From assembly GCA_025352565.1 (NCBI GenBank), contig JANXTF010000029.1, positions 1-41,216 of the forward strand: a stretch of 41,216 nucleotides of DNA. Reading direction: 5' to 3'. Source of the DNA: Rhodospirillales bacterium. Its GTDB lineage: Bacteria > Pseudomonadota > Alphaproteobacteria > Acetobacterales > Acetobacteraceae. Each line of letters opens with the position of its first letter. Positions within the stretch are counted from its first letter, which is position 1. The translations under genes were made by a program, and so were the position numbers. Below the pieces are notes generated by a model. That model was given only the letters and a program-made list of their open reading frames with translations. It made no database searches and was not told where the DNA came from. Shown one piece after another: positions 7,421 to 17,102 of this stretch.

Positions 7421-8932
7421 CTAACGGCCGTCTTCGGCTTGTGGAGAAAGATACCGCTCCCGCAGATGCGCGCGGTAGAGCGTGCCGTCGAGCGGCGCGG
7501 CGGTGGCTTCCGTCAGCAACTCGTCCGTGGTGAGCAGGCTGCCCTTGGCGTGGACGTTGGTGCGTAGCCAGCGCAGCATCGGGGTGAAGTCGCCCCGGCC
7601 GATGGCGTCCATCAACCCCGGCTCGGCCGCGCCGGCGGCGGCGAATAATTGCGCGGCGGCCATGGCGCCCAGCGTATAGGTGGGGAAGTAGCCGAAGCTG
7701 CCGGCGTGCCAGTGGATGTCCTGCAGGCAGCCGAGCCGGGCGTTCGGCACATCGAGGCCCAATAGCTGCTTCATGCCGTCGTTCCAGGCGCCGGGAATGT
7801 CGGCCACCTTCATGTCGCCGGCGATCAACGCGGTTTCCATGCCGTAGCGCAGCAGGATATGGGCGGGGTATGTGACCTCGTCGGCGTCCACGCGGATGAA
7901 GCCGGGTTCGACATGGGTGTAGGCGCGATAGAGGTTATCGGCCTCCCACGCCGGTCCGGAGCGGCCGAACGCCTCGCGGAGCATCGGGGCAAGGTGCGTC
8001 ACGAAGGCACGGCCGCGGCAGGCCTGCATCTCGAAGATGAGGGACTGGCTTTCATGCAAGGTCATGCCGCGCGCGGCGCTCACGGGCTGGGAAAGCCAGT
8101 CACGCGGGCGCCCCTGCTCGTACAGCGCGTGGCCGCTTTCATGCAGCACGCCCATGAGGGCGACCGAGAAATCGTCCTCGTCGTAGCGGGTGGTGATGCG
8201 GACATCGTCGGTGGCGCCGCCGCAGAACGGGTGGGTGCTGACGTCGAGCCGGCCCCGCGTGGCGTCGAAGCCGACCATGGCCATCAGGCGCTGGCCGATG
8301 GCGCGCTGGGTGGCGGTCGGAAACGGGCCATCGAGCGGCCGAATGGGGCCGCGCGCCCGCTGGCGGTCGAGCACTTCTGCGAGCAGGGCGGGGAATTCGG
8401 CGCGAAGGTCGGCGAACAGCGTGTCGATGCGGGATTGGCGCATTCCGGGATCGTAGCCGTCGAGCAGGGCATCGTAGGGCGACAGGCCGAGGGCCGCGCC
8501 CTTGGCGGTTCCGGCCTCGCGTTCGAGGGTGAGCACTTCGGCCAGGAGCGGCGCGATGGCGGGAAAATCCGCATCGGCGCGCGCCTGACGCCAGGCGATC
8601 TCGCAGGCGGAAGCGGCCTTGGACCGGGCTTCCACGAGATCGGGCGGCAGGGCGGTCGCATGAGTGAAATCCCGCCGCATTTCGCGGAGGTTGGCCTGTT
8701 GCCAGGCGGCGAGCTGGGTCGCTCCCTGCTCGGCCGTGCCGAGGAGATCGGCGGTTTCGGTCGCGGTCAGGATCTCATGGGAGAGCACGGCGAGCGTGGC
8801 AAGCTGTTCGGCCCGGCGATCCGCCGCGCCCAGCGGCATGATGGTCTGCTGATCCCAACCAAGGATGCCACCCGCGTCGCCAAGGGCCGAGAGGCGGGCG
8901 AAGCGGTGTTCGAGGGTGGCGTATGCGTTCAT
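7421..8932 (-). CDS. Carboxypeptidase, M32 family (thermostable carboxypeptidase 1 / Taq type)
   Basis: A 503-residue cytoplasmic zinc metallocarboxypeptidase removing C-terminal residues with broad specificity. The zinc site is HESGH (H264, E265, H268) in GVLHESGHALYEQG, with the third ligand E294 in TLHESQSLIFE, both characteristic of M32. The N-terminal LGWDQQTIMP and the C-terminal HWHAGSFGYFPTYTLG are also family hallmarks. Full length. It begins 34 bases after the MOSC gene on the same strand, so it may be the last gene of the long oxidase-headed transcription unit, though no functional link is evident. Confidence 0.93.
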   Translation of the reverse strand: MNAYATLEHRFARLSALGDAGGILGWDQQTIMPLGAADRRAEQLATLAVLSHEILTATETADLLGTAEQGATQLAAWQQANLREMRRDFTHATALPPDLVEARSKAASACEIAWRQARADADFPAIAPLLAEVLTLEREAGTAKGAALGLSPYDALLDGYDPGMRQSRIDTLFADLRAEFPALLAEVLDRQRARGPIRPLDGPFPTATQRAIGQRLMAMVGFDATRGRLDVSTHPFCGGATDDVRITTRYDEDDFSVALMGVLHESGHALYEQGRPRDWLSQPVSAARGMTLHESQSLIFEMQACRGRAFVTHLAPMLREAFGRSGPAWEADNLYRAYTHVEPGFIRVDADEVTYPAHILLRYGMETALIAGDMKVADIPGAWNDGMKQLLGLDVPNARLGCLQDIHWHAGSFGYFPTYTLGAMAAAQLFAAAGAAEPGLMDAIGRGDFTPMLRWLRTNVHAKGSLLTTDELLTEATAAPLDGTLYRAHLRERYLSPQAEDGR

Positions 8933-8966
8933 TCGAATTGTCTCTCCGGGAGCGTCCGTGGCGGGG

Positions 8967-9632
8967 TCACAGCAGATCCTGCTGCCGCAGGCTCTCCCGC
9001 GCGATCCGGCGCCAGCGAGCGGCGAGGCCTTCGAGGGCCAGGAGTTCGCGCATCTCCTCGGCGGTGCCGGATTTGCGGCCGACCAGGGCGAACAAGCGCG
9101 CCACCGGCCAGGTCGGGTTCGGGCGCTCGATCACGCGGGCCGCGTCGCCCGCCTGGATCGTGCCCGGCGTGACGACGCCGTAGTACCAGCCGCTGAGGCC
9201 CATGCGGCGCAGCGCCACGGGCATCCGGCTGTCCTGGAAATGCAGCGCCAGCTTGAAGCAGGGCTCGCGGGGCTGGGTGACGCGCAGCCGTGCCGTGCCA
9301 ATGGCGACGAGGTCGCCGATGCAGATTTCGGCCTCCGTCCAGTCCGCGAAGGTGAGGTTTTCACCGAGCGCGCCGAAGACCAGGCGGGCGGCGTGCTCGG
9401 GGAACTCGTCGCGCCATCTGGCGTAGGCGGGCTCGCCATAGCCATACACGGCCTTCTCGGGACCGCCATGCACAAGCAGGTCGGCCTGGGCGTCGCCATC
9501 GAGTCCGAGCGTGCCGACATCGACCGGGCCGGCGACCGGGCGTTTGACGTAACCGCTGGGGACGCCCTGGGGGCCGAGGGGCGCGACCCGGCCGACCTGG
9601 ATGGAGAGCAGGCTGGCGGCTGCCGGCATCAT
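8967..9632 (-). CDS. MOSC-domain protein, YiiM-like
   Basis: This 221-residue protein has a MOSC (MoCo sulfurase C-terminal) beta-barrel followed by a helical tail as in E. coli YiiM, which handles N-hydroxylated substrates through a molybdenum cofactor. Typical motifs are GLDGDAQADLLVHGGPEKAV, YGYGEPAYARWR, GALGENLTF and REPCFKL, the last containing the conserved cysteine thought to hold the cofactor. Two adjacent ATG codons (9632 and 9629) overlap the surf1 stop, so translation is likely coupled. No molybdenum-cofactor genes lie nearby. The physiological substrate is unknown. Confidence 0.85.
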   Translation of the reverse strand: MMPAAASLLSIQVGRVAPLGPQGVPSGYVKRPVAGPVDVGTLGLDGDAQADLLVHGGPEKAVYGYGEPAYARWRDEFPEHAARLVFGALGENLTFADWTEAEICIGDLVAIGTARLRVTQPREPCFKLALHFQDSRMPVALRRMGLSGWYYGVVTPGTIQAGDAARVIERPNPTWPVARLFALVGRKSGTAEEMRELLALEGLAARWRRIARESLRQQDLL

Positions 9633-10309
9633 CGCAGGGCGCGCCGCGCATAGAGGGTAAAGATGACCAGGAGCGTGATCGCGAGGCCGAACCACGTGAT
9701 GGCGTAGGACAGGTGGTCGTTCGGCGGCCGGGGCAGGCCGCGCGCGGGGTCCGGCAGGCCGGGGGGGCCGAGGGCGACCAGGGTGAAGGGCGCCATCGCC
9801 GGCAGTCCGAGGGCGGCGCCGATGCGGGCCGGGTCCAGCGTGTAGAACTGGCGTTTCGGGAGGTCATCGGCGGGGCTGAACCAGCCGGGATGGTCGGCCG
9901 GGCGGGCGTAGCCGTCGATGGCGACCAGGCCGGGCGGCGAGGCGGGCCGCTGGGCGCCGGGCACCCATCCACGATCGACCAGGACCGGGGGGCCGTCGGC
10001 GCGCTCCAGCGGCACGAGGAGCTGCTCGCCCAGCACCGAGCCCTGGCGGGTGTCGCGCACATCGGCGCCGTAGGTGGTGGCGAGATCGTCCCGCAAACGG
10101 CCTTCCACGCGGATTTTCCGGAACGCGCGGGGCGTGCCGGAAAGCAAGATGGCGGGATCGGCCTCGGAGCGGGCGAATTCGGCCAGAAGACCGAGCTTCC
10201 AGGCGCGGCGTTCAAGCTGCCAGACGCCGAGGCCTATCAGGATGGCGAGCATCACGAACGTGCTCACGCCCGGCACCAGCAGGCGCCGGGCGGCCGACGG
10301 AGGGGTCAC
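9629..10309 (-). CDS. SURF1-family cytochrome oxidase biogenesis protein
   Basis: A 226-residue Surf1/Shy1 protein, needed for heme a insertion into oxidase subunit I. The two-helix topology is clear: an N-terminal span containing VMLAILIGLGVWQLERR and a C-terminal span containing YAITWFGLAITLLVIF, with a periplasmic domain between. Family motifs include GVWQLERRAWK, VLVDRGWVP and NDHLSYAITWFGLA. The start is a GTG overlapping the ctaE stop (GTGA), which gives the full N-terminal region. It follows ctaE directly, as in many alphaproteobacteria. Confidence 0.92.
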   Translation of the reverse strand: MTPPSAARRLLVPGVSTFVMLAILIGLGVWQLERRAWKLGLLAEFARSEADPAILLSGTPRAFRKIRVEGRLRDDLATTYGADVRDTRQGSVLGEQLLVPLERADGPPVLVDRGWVPGAQRPASPPGLVAIDGYARPADHPGWFSPADDLPKRQFYTLDPARIGAALGLPAMAPFTLVALGPPGLPDPARGLPRPPNDHLSYAITWFGLAITLLVIFTLYARRALR

Positions 10310-11157
10310 TCGGCGGCGAGGACGCCGTGGCCCCACCAATAGACGGCGACGAACAGGAACAGCCAGACCACGTCCACGAAATGCCAATACCAGGCTGCCG
10401 CCTCGAAGCCGAAATGGCGCGCTGGGGTGAACTGGCCGGCGCGGGCGCGGTTCCAGCAGACCAGCAGGAACAGAGTGCCGATGATGACATGAAAGCCGTG
10501 GAAGCCGGTGGCGAGGAAGAACACCGAGGGATAGACGCCGCCGCCGTTGAACTTGAACGGGGCGTCGGAATACTCGATCGCCTGGAAACAGGTGAAGCTG
10601 AGGCCCAGCAGGACCGTCAGGCCCAGCCCCCAGACCAGGCCTTTGCGGTCGCCGACCAGCAGCGAGTGATGCGCCCAGGTGACCGTGGCGCCCGAGAGCA
10701 GCAGGATCATGGTGTTCAGGAACGGCAGGTGGAACGGGTCGAAGGTATGGACGCCGGCGGGCGGCCACATCGGCGTGTCGGTGCCAAGCACGTGCTCGGG
10801 GAAGAGGGCGAAGTGGAAGAACGCCCAGAAGAAGCCGACGAAGAACATGACCTCGCTGGCGATGAACAGCGTCATGCCGTAACGCAGGCCGAGGCGGACG
10901 ATGGGCGTGTGCAGACCGGGCGTGCGGCTCTCGCGCAGCACGTCGCGCCACCAGAAGAACATGGTGATGAAGACGCACAGCAACCCGGCGCCGAGTGCCA
11001 GGTAGTTGCCGTAATGGGCGGCAAAGATGATGCCCAGCAGCGTCAGCGCGCCGCTGAAGGCGCCGATCAGCGGCCAGATGCTGGGATCGACCAGGTGGTA
11101 GGGCTGCTTCAGGCCCGAACTGGCGGGCAGGGTGGCGGCGTGTGCGTCGATGCTCAT
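10306..11157 (-). CDS. ctaE: Cytochrome c oxidase subunit III
   Basis: A 283-residue inner-membrane subunit III with seven predicted helices. Recognisable blocks are MFFWWRDVLRES, GLRYGMTLFIASEVMFFVGF, WPPAGVHTFDPFHLPFLNT, GFHGFHVIIGTLFL and FEAAAWYWHFVDVVWLFLF. It lacks metal centres but stabilises the catalytic core and proton uptake in aa3 oxidases. It is separated from ctaG by 75 bases and its stop overlaps the surf1 start. The order ctaC-ctaD-ctaB-orf-ctaG-ctaE contains the Paracoccus order of assembly genes between oxidase subunits. Confidence 0.96.
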   Translation of the reverse strand: MSIDAHAATLPASSGLKQPYHLVDPSIWPLIGAFSGALTLLGIIFAAHYGNYLALGAGLLCVFITMFFWWRDVLRESRTPGLHTPIVRLGLRYGMTLFIASEVMFFVGFFWAFFHFALFPEHVLGTDTPMWPPAGVHTFDPFHLPFLNTMILLLSGATVTWAHHSLLVGDRKGLVWGLGLTVLLGLSFTCFQAIEYSDAPFKFNGGGVYPSVFFLATGFHGFHVIIGTLFLLVCWNRARAGQFTPARHFGFEAAAWYWHFVDVVWLFLFVAVYWWGHGVLAAE

Positions 11158-11232
11158 GCGGGGTCCATCAAGGCTGATCTGGAGAGTGTTTGCGGCAGTT
11201 TGCGCCGCGCTTCAAGGTGCCGCATGACGCAC

Positions 11233-11814
11233 TCACCGCACCAGCGGCCCGACATGCGGCCCGGCATTGGCGAGCGCCCCGGTGCGGGCGGCGTCGTCGA
11301 GCGAGCGGAAGAAGGTGTAGGAGAGGGTAATGACCTTCACGTCCGCCGTGTTGGGATCGTTCGCGATGGCGGGATCAACCCAGAAGCTGAGCGGAAACTG
11401 CATCTGCTGGTTGGCGGCGAGCGTCTGCTCGTTGAAGCAGAAGCAGGCGGTCTTGTGGAAATACTTTCCCACCCGCTCGGGCGTGACGTTGTAGGCCGCC
11501 ACCCCGGTGATCGGCGTGGAAGCGTCGTTATGGGCGGTGTAGAACGCCATCTGCTCCGCCCCCAAGGGCAGCGTGACCTGCTTCTGGGCGGGTGCGAAGG
11601 TCCAGGCGAGGCCCGGGTTGGTGTCGGCGTTGAAGCGCACGGTAATCGAAGTGGCGGAAACGGTGGCACTTTCGCCGCCGCCGATCCGCGGCGTGCCGCC
11701 GAATCCCGTATAGGCGCAGAACATGCGGTAGAGCGGCACGGAGGCGAAGGACAGTCCGACCATGCCGGCGATCACAAAGGCGAGGGCGCCCGCCATGAGG
11801 CCATTGCGTGCCAC
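11233..11814 (-). CDS. ctaG: Cytochrome c oxidase assembly protein CtaG (Cox11 family)
   Basis: A 193-residue Cox11-type copper chaperone that delivers CuB to oxidase subunit I. It has one N-terminal membrane anchor (LMAGALAFVIAGMVGLSFAS) and a periplasmic domain with the copper-binding CFCF motif in KTACFCFNEQTL. SVPLYRMFCAYTGFGGTP is a further family signature, including the conserved cysteine after the anchor. The start is a GTG five bases after the small membrane-protein gene. Confidence 0.95.
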   Translation of the reverse strand: MARNGLMAGALAFVIAGMVGLSFASVPLYRMFCAYTGFGGTPRIGGGESATVSATSITVRFNADTNPGLAWTFAPAQKQVTLPLGAEQMAFYTAHNDASTPITGVAAYNVTPERVGKYFHKTACFCFNEQTLAANQQMQFPLSFWVDPAIANDPNTADVKVITLSYTFFRSLDDAARTGALANAGPHVGPLVR

Positions 11815-11819
11815 CCGCT

Positions 11820-11993
11820 TCAGCCGGCGCCCAGGTCGGGTTTGGCGAGCTTGACCATGGCGATGGCGTAGAACAGCACCGCGATCCCGGCCAGCACCAC
11901 CAGCATGGCGATGTTGCGCCCCCGGCGGCGGCGCGCGATGGCGGCACTTTCAGCCAGAGAGAGCGGCGGCAGGGCCGGTTCGGTCCCGGTCAT
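11820..11993 (-). CDS. Small single-span membrane protein in the oxidase operon (CoxF / Paracoccus orf2 position)
   Basis: This 57-residue protein lies between ctaB and ctaG with gaps of four and five bases. An arginine-rich segment (ARRRRGRN) precedes one hydrophobic helix, NIAMLVVLAGIAVLFYAIAM, and ends VKLAKPDLGAG. Alphaproteobacterial oxidase operons commonly carry such a small RRRGRN-plus-helix protein at this position. The sequence predicts an N-in, single-pass inner-membrane protein. Its biochemical role is not established; involvement in oxidase assembly is inferred from position. Confidence 0.8.
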   Translation of the reverse strand: MTGTEPALPPLSLAESAAIARRRRGRNIAMLVVLAGIAVLFYAIAMVKLAKPDLGAG

Positions 11994-11997
11994 GGCA

Positions 11998-12914
11998 TCA
12001 GCCGGCGAGGCGATCGACGGCCAGGGCGGCGAACAGGACGAAAAGATAGTACAGCGAGACCTTGAAGGCACGCCTGGCGGGCTTGTCGTTGGTGAGGCTG
12101 ACTCCCGATGCGTCCTGCTTGTCGAACACGACGCCGATGGCGGAGGCGAGGAAGATCAGCCCCATAACCACCGCGCCGATGCCGTAGATCGGCCCGGCCA
12201 GATGCAACGCCCAGGGCAGCACCGAAATCGGCACGAGCAGCATGGTGTAGATCAGCACCTGGCGGCGGGTCTCGCGGGCGCCGGACACCACGGGGAGCAT
12301 CGGCACGCCGGCGCGCTCGTAGTCGGCGCTGGCCCACAGCGAGAGCGACCAGAAATGCGGCGGCGTCCAGAAGAAGATGATGGCGAACATCAACAGCGGC
12401 ATGATGTCCACGCCGCCGGTGACCGCCGCCCAGCCGATGACCGGCGGGAAAGCGCCGGCGGCCCCGCCGATAACGATGTTCTGCGGCGTGCGGCGCTTCA
12501 GCCACATCGTATAGACGAACACATAGAACGCGATCGACAGAGCGAGGATGGCGGCGGCGGCGAAGTTGGTGGCGAGATACATCACCAACACCGAAGCCAC
12601 CGCAAGGACCACACCGAAGGTCAGCGCCTCGTCCGGCGCGATGCGGCCGGCCGGGATGGGCCGCTTGGCAGTGCGGCGCATGATGGCGTCGATATCGCGG
12701 TCGTACCACATGTTGATGGCGCCCGCCGCCCCGGCCGCCGCGGCGATGCAGAGCACCGCCGCGAACGCGATCACCGGGTGGATGTGGCCGGGTGCGACCG
12801 CGAGGCCGATCGCCCCGGTGAAGACCACGAGGGTCAGCACACGGGGCTTCAGCAGCGCGAACCAGTCGCCGGCCGACGAATCGACCGCGACAACGCTGGT
12901 GGTGAGATCGCTCA

Positions 12915-12915
<1 letters not shown>
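11998..12915 (-). CDS. ctaB: Protoheme IX farnesyltransferase (heme O synthase)
   Basis: A 305-residue UbiA-superfamily membrane enzyme adding a farnesyl group to heme B to make heme O, the precursor of heme A for the aa3 oxidase. The prenyl-diphosphate-binding aspartates are in NMWYDRDIDAIMRRTAKRPI and in the later SADYERAGVPMLP. About nine helices are predicted. The start ATG overlaps the ctaD stop (ATGA). No ctaA (heme A synthase) is seen in the window, so heme A formation must rely on a gene elsewhere. Confidence 0.96.
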
Positions 12916-14564
<1,649 letters not shown>

Positions 14565-14581
14565 TCATGCACCAACATGGG

Positions 14582-15460
14582 TCAGTGCTGAACCTGTGCA
14601 ACGGTGACGCGACCCGAGGCGGGCGCGGCCGGCGTGCTGTTATCCGAGAATTTCTGCTTGGCCCCGGCGGCCCAGGTGGTGAACTCGGCCGGCGGCACGG
14701 CGTGGATCGAGATCGGCATCATGCTGTGGTTGGTGCCGCAGATCTGGTTGCACTCGCCGTAATAGTCGCCCGGCTTGTCGATGTTCACCCAGGTCTCGAT
14801 GGTCCGGCCGGGAATGGCGTAACGCTGCACGCCCAGGCTCGGGATGAAGAAACTGTGGATCACGTCGGCGCTGGTGGTGAGGATGCGGACGTTCTTGCCG
14901 ACGGGCAGCACCAGCTGGTTGTCCACCTCGAGCAGGCGGAGCTGGCCGGGCTTGAGGTCTTCGGTGGCGATCATGCGGCTGGCGAAGGCGGCGCCGTCGC
15001 TGTCGGGGTAGGTGTATTCCCAGTACCACTGATGGCCGGTGGCCTTGACGGTGAGATCGGCGTCACGCGCGCGATCCTCGAAATACACCAGGCGGAAGCT
15101 CGGGATGGCAATGACCACGAGGATGAGCACCGGGATCAGCGTCCAGGCGACCTCGAGCAAGGTGTGGTGGCTGGTGCGGCTCGGGACCGGGTTGCGCCTG
15201 GCGCTGAACCGCCACGAGGCATAGATCAGCAGGGCAGCGACGAAGATGGTGATGACCGTAATGATGATCATGACCAAATCATGCAGCGAGACGATGCCTT
15301 CCGTGACCGGGCTGTGCGCGGCCTGCAAGCCGAGCTCCCAGTTGCGGGGCGTCTGGGCAACAGCCATACCGGCCGTGGCGGCGAGTGCCGCAAGGCCTCC
15401 ACCGAGACGGGCGGCCATCGTTGAAACCGACCGTGGAAAATGCGTCATCGAGCGATCCAT
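14582..15460 (-). CDS. ctaC: Cytochrome c oxidase subunit II
   Basis: A 292-residue subunit II with an N-terminal signal-like segment ending near GMAVAQ, two membrane helices and a periplasmic cupredoxin domain holding the CuA centre. The CuA ligands are in ECNQICGTNHSMM (C-x3-C-x3-H-x2-M). GHQWYWEYTYPD is the aromatic patch for electron entry from cytochrome c. No fused cytochrome c domain is present. I chose the ATG at 15460; an ATG four codons later (15448) is about as good. It is the first gene of the oxidase transcription unit, with 151 non-coding bases upstream of it. Confidence 0.95.
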   Translation of the reverse strand: MDRSMTHFPRSVSTMAARLGGGLAALAATAGMAVAQTPRNWELGLQAAHSPVTEGIVSLHDLVMIIITVITIFVAALLIYASWRFSARRNPVPSRTSHHTLLEVAWTLIPVLILVVIAIPSFRLVYFEDRARDADLTVKATGHQWYWEYTYPDSDGAAFASRMIATEDLKPGQLRLLEVDNQLVLPVGKNVRILTTSADVIHSFFIPSLGVQRYAIPGRTIETWVNIDKPGDYYGECNQICGTNHSMMPISIHAVPPAEFTTWAAGAKQKFSDNSTPAAPASGRVTVAQVQH

Positions 15461-15611
15461 CTGAGTGAGACCCCGCGGCCATGATCTGCCGCATTGCATC
15501 ACGTGGGGTAACGGAGCCGCTCGTCCAGAGCAAGAGCGCGCGCATGTCGGCCGGGTCAATCGCGGCGCGGGTGGGCGGCGCGATGGCACACGCCGGGATG
15601 GGACACGCCGG

Positions 15612-16271
15612 TCAGTTCGGCAGGTGCGCCAGCGTGAACAGGCCGGCGGGCGGCACTGAGGTCAGCGTGGCGGCATCGCGTTCGGCTTCGGTGAACAGGG
15701 CGCCGACGGAAAAATCCGGGTGCCAGCCGAGGGCGCGGGACGCGGGGGCCAGAGCGCGTTCGACCCACCAGCGCGGACCGCGTTCCGCGGCGAAGTGGTT
15801 CACGAACAGGATGTGCCCGCCCGGGCGGACCACACGGCGCATCTCGTCGAGCAGGCGGCGGGGATTGGGGACGACGGAGGCCACGAACATGGCGACCGCG
15901 ATGTCGAAGCTGGCGTCGGCGAAGCCGGTGGACTCCGCGTCGAGTTCCAGCAGACGATCGACGTTGGCGATGCGGTCCTCCCGCACCCGCGCGCGGGCGA
16001 GGTCGAGCATTTCGGCCGAGAGGTCGATCCCGGTAATGCGCTTGTCGGCGGTATAGTGCGGCAGCGCGAGGCCGGTGCCGACGCCCACTTCCAGCACGCG
16101 GGTGCCGGGCAGGCGGTTCACCTCGGCGACGGCGCGGCGCCGCCCCCAGGCGGACACGCCGCCGAACACGGCGTCATACACCCGGGCCCAGCGCTTGTAG
16201 GCGGCGCGGACGGCATCCGCGTCGAGCGCCGAGTGGGGGGTGGCGCGGTGGATATCGATGATTTCGGACAT
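15612..16271 (-). CDS. Class I SAM-dependent methyltransferase, PmtA-like (phosphatidylethanolamine N-methyltransferase)
   Basis: This 219-residue Rossmann-fold methyltransferase has SAM motif I VLEVGVGTGLALPHY, the acidic-loop motif GIDLSAEMLDLAR and a later motif LRRVVRPGG-like stretch (MRRVVRPGGHILF). AYKRWARVYDAVFG near the N-terminus and the overall size resemble the Rhodobacter-type PmtA/UbiE group that methylates phosphatidylethanolamine toward phosphatidylcholine. Another small-molecule methyltransferase remains possible. AGAGG lies upstream of the ATG at long spacing. The gene is 158 bases downstream of gcrA, separated from it by several hairpins, so it may have its own promoter. Confidence 0.75.
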   Translation of the reverse strand: MSEIIDIHRATPHSALDADAVRAAYKRWARVYDAVFGGVSAWGRRRAVAEVNRLPGTRVLEVGVGTGLALPHYTADKRITGIDLSAEMLDLARARVREDRIANVDRLLELDAESTGFADASFDIAVAMFVASVVPNPRRLLDEMRRVVRPGGHILFVNHFAAERGPRWWVERALAPASRALGWHPDFSVGALFTEAERDAATLTSVPPAGLFTLAHLPN

Positions 16272-16339
16272 TCGTGACTGACACCTCTTGCCGCTGCGTA
16301 AGCCCCACGCCCCCAAACGGCAAGGGCGCGCGGCCGCAC

Positions 16340-16364
16340 ACTCCCGTGCATTACACGCGGGAGT
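16340..16364. terminator. Hairpin downstream of the gcrA palindrome
   Basis: ACTCCCG (16340-16346) and CGGGAGT (16358-16364) form a seven-pair stem with an 11-base loop. A second small hairpin, TTCGGG / CCCGAA (16367-16380), lies beside it. Both sit between gcrA and the methyltransferase gene and may assist termination or processing. Confidence 0.4.
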
Positions 16365-16391
16365 CATTCGGGTTCCCGAAGACGAAGCCAC

Positions 16392-16425
16392 GCCGCGCCG
16401 CCGCGATCGATCGCGGCGGCGCGGC
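16392..16425. repeat. 34-bp perfect palindrome immediately after gcrA
   Basis: Every one of the 17 base pairs is matched about the centre between 16408 and 16409; the core is GCGATCGATCGC and the outer arms are GC-only. It begins four bases past the gcrA stop codon. As RNA it would fold into an extremely stable stem with a minimal loop, so a terminator or 3'-end protecting structure is the simplest reading. No T-tract follows on the gcrA strand. A protein-binding or cruciform site cannot be excluded. Confidence 0.9.
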
Positions 16426-16429
16426 CGTC

Positions 16430-16951
16430 CTATGCGGCTTCCTCGCGACGATCGCGCACCTTCACGTAGGCGATCTGGGCATGGTCGGGACAGTATGGCT
16501 TGCCGGAGGCTGCGTCCGCGTCGCAGAAACGGAAAGTCTTGGTGCCGGGCTCGCCGATCGGCCAGCAACAAGGCACGGAGCGGGTGGTTCGCGCGGCGAC
16601 GGCACGCAGCGCGGGCGGAACCACGGGCCGGGGCGCCGGCGGCGCGATCGGCGGGGCAGCCGCCACGCGGGGCGGCGAAGCGGGAGGCCGTGGAGCGGGC
16701 GCCACGGCGGCCGGGGCGCTCGCGAGCGACGGCAGGGTCGGCCCCACCAGGCGGCGCGGCGCGGGCTGACGCGCGGGCGCGGGCGCCCCGTCGCGGCGGA
16801 TGGGCGACGGGCGCGCGGGCAGATCGAGTCGATGCGCCTTGCCGACCACGGCGTTTTTCGACACGCCCATGCGGCGGCCGATTTCGGCAGTGGAAAGCCC
16901 GTCGGCCCAGAATTGCCGCAGGCGGGCGATGTTTTCGTCGTTCCAATCCAT
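16430..16951 (-). CDS. gcrA: GcrA cell-cycle regulator
   Basis: This 173-residue transcription factor works with sigma-70 at CcrM-methylated GANTC promoters in alphaproteobacteria. The N-terminal DNA-binding helix-turn-helix MDWNDENIARLRQFWADGLS is nearly canonical and continues with a run containing IGRRMGVSKNAVVGKAHRLD. Residues about 45-125 form a Pro/Ala/Arg-rich linker. The C-terminal sigma-interacting domain has the usual cysteines (CCWPIGEPG, FCDADAASGKPYCPDH). The start matches the invariant MDWND/T N-terminus and has GGGGAG upstream. A DnaA-box-like site lies about 92 bases upstream. Confidence 0.95.
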   Translation of the reverse strand: MDWNDENIARLRQFWADGLSTAEIGRRMGVSKNAVVGKAHRLDLPARPSPIRRDGAPAPARQPAPRRLVGPTLPSLASAPAAVAPAPRPPASPPRVAAAPPIAPPAPRPVVPPALRAVAARTTRSVPCCWPIGEPGTKTFRFCDADAASGKPYCPDHAQIAYVKVRDRREEAA

Positions 16952-17042
16952 ATCTAGGCTCCCCGACCGCGAGTGACTACCAGATACGGTATAGGGGATG
17001 ACGCACGCGCTCAATCGCCCAATCGGGAGATCGCGCAGAAAC

Positions 17043-17052
17043 TTGTGGACAA
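17043..17052 (-). promoter_or_regulatory. DnaA-box-like site upstream of gcrA
   Basis: Read on the gcrA strand the site is TTGTCCACAA, one mismatch from the DnaA consensus TTATCCACA. It lies about 92 bases before the gcrA start codon. In Caulobacter, DnaA activates gcrA transcription, which makes the position suggestive. A single nine-base near-match can arise by chance. Confidence 0.35.
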
Positions 17053-17102
17053 CTCGGGACGTGACCGCAAGATGTAGTGGGTCGCGGGCAGCAAGCCGGC
17101 AA

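Noticed and set aside
15581-15611. Repeated ACACGCCGG near the end of the methyltransferase gene
   Set aside because: Two short imperfect copies with no structure or neighbours to give them meaning.
16361-16365. GAGTC (GANTC, CcrM-type methylation site) near gcrA
   Set aside because: A single site lying downstream of gcrA inside a hairpin arm, not in a promoter position.
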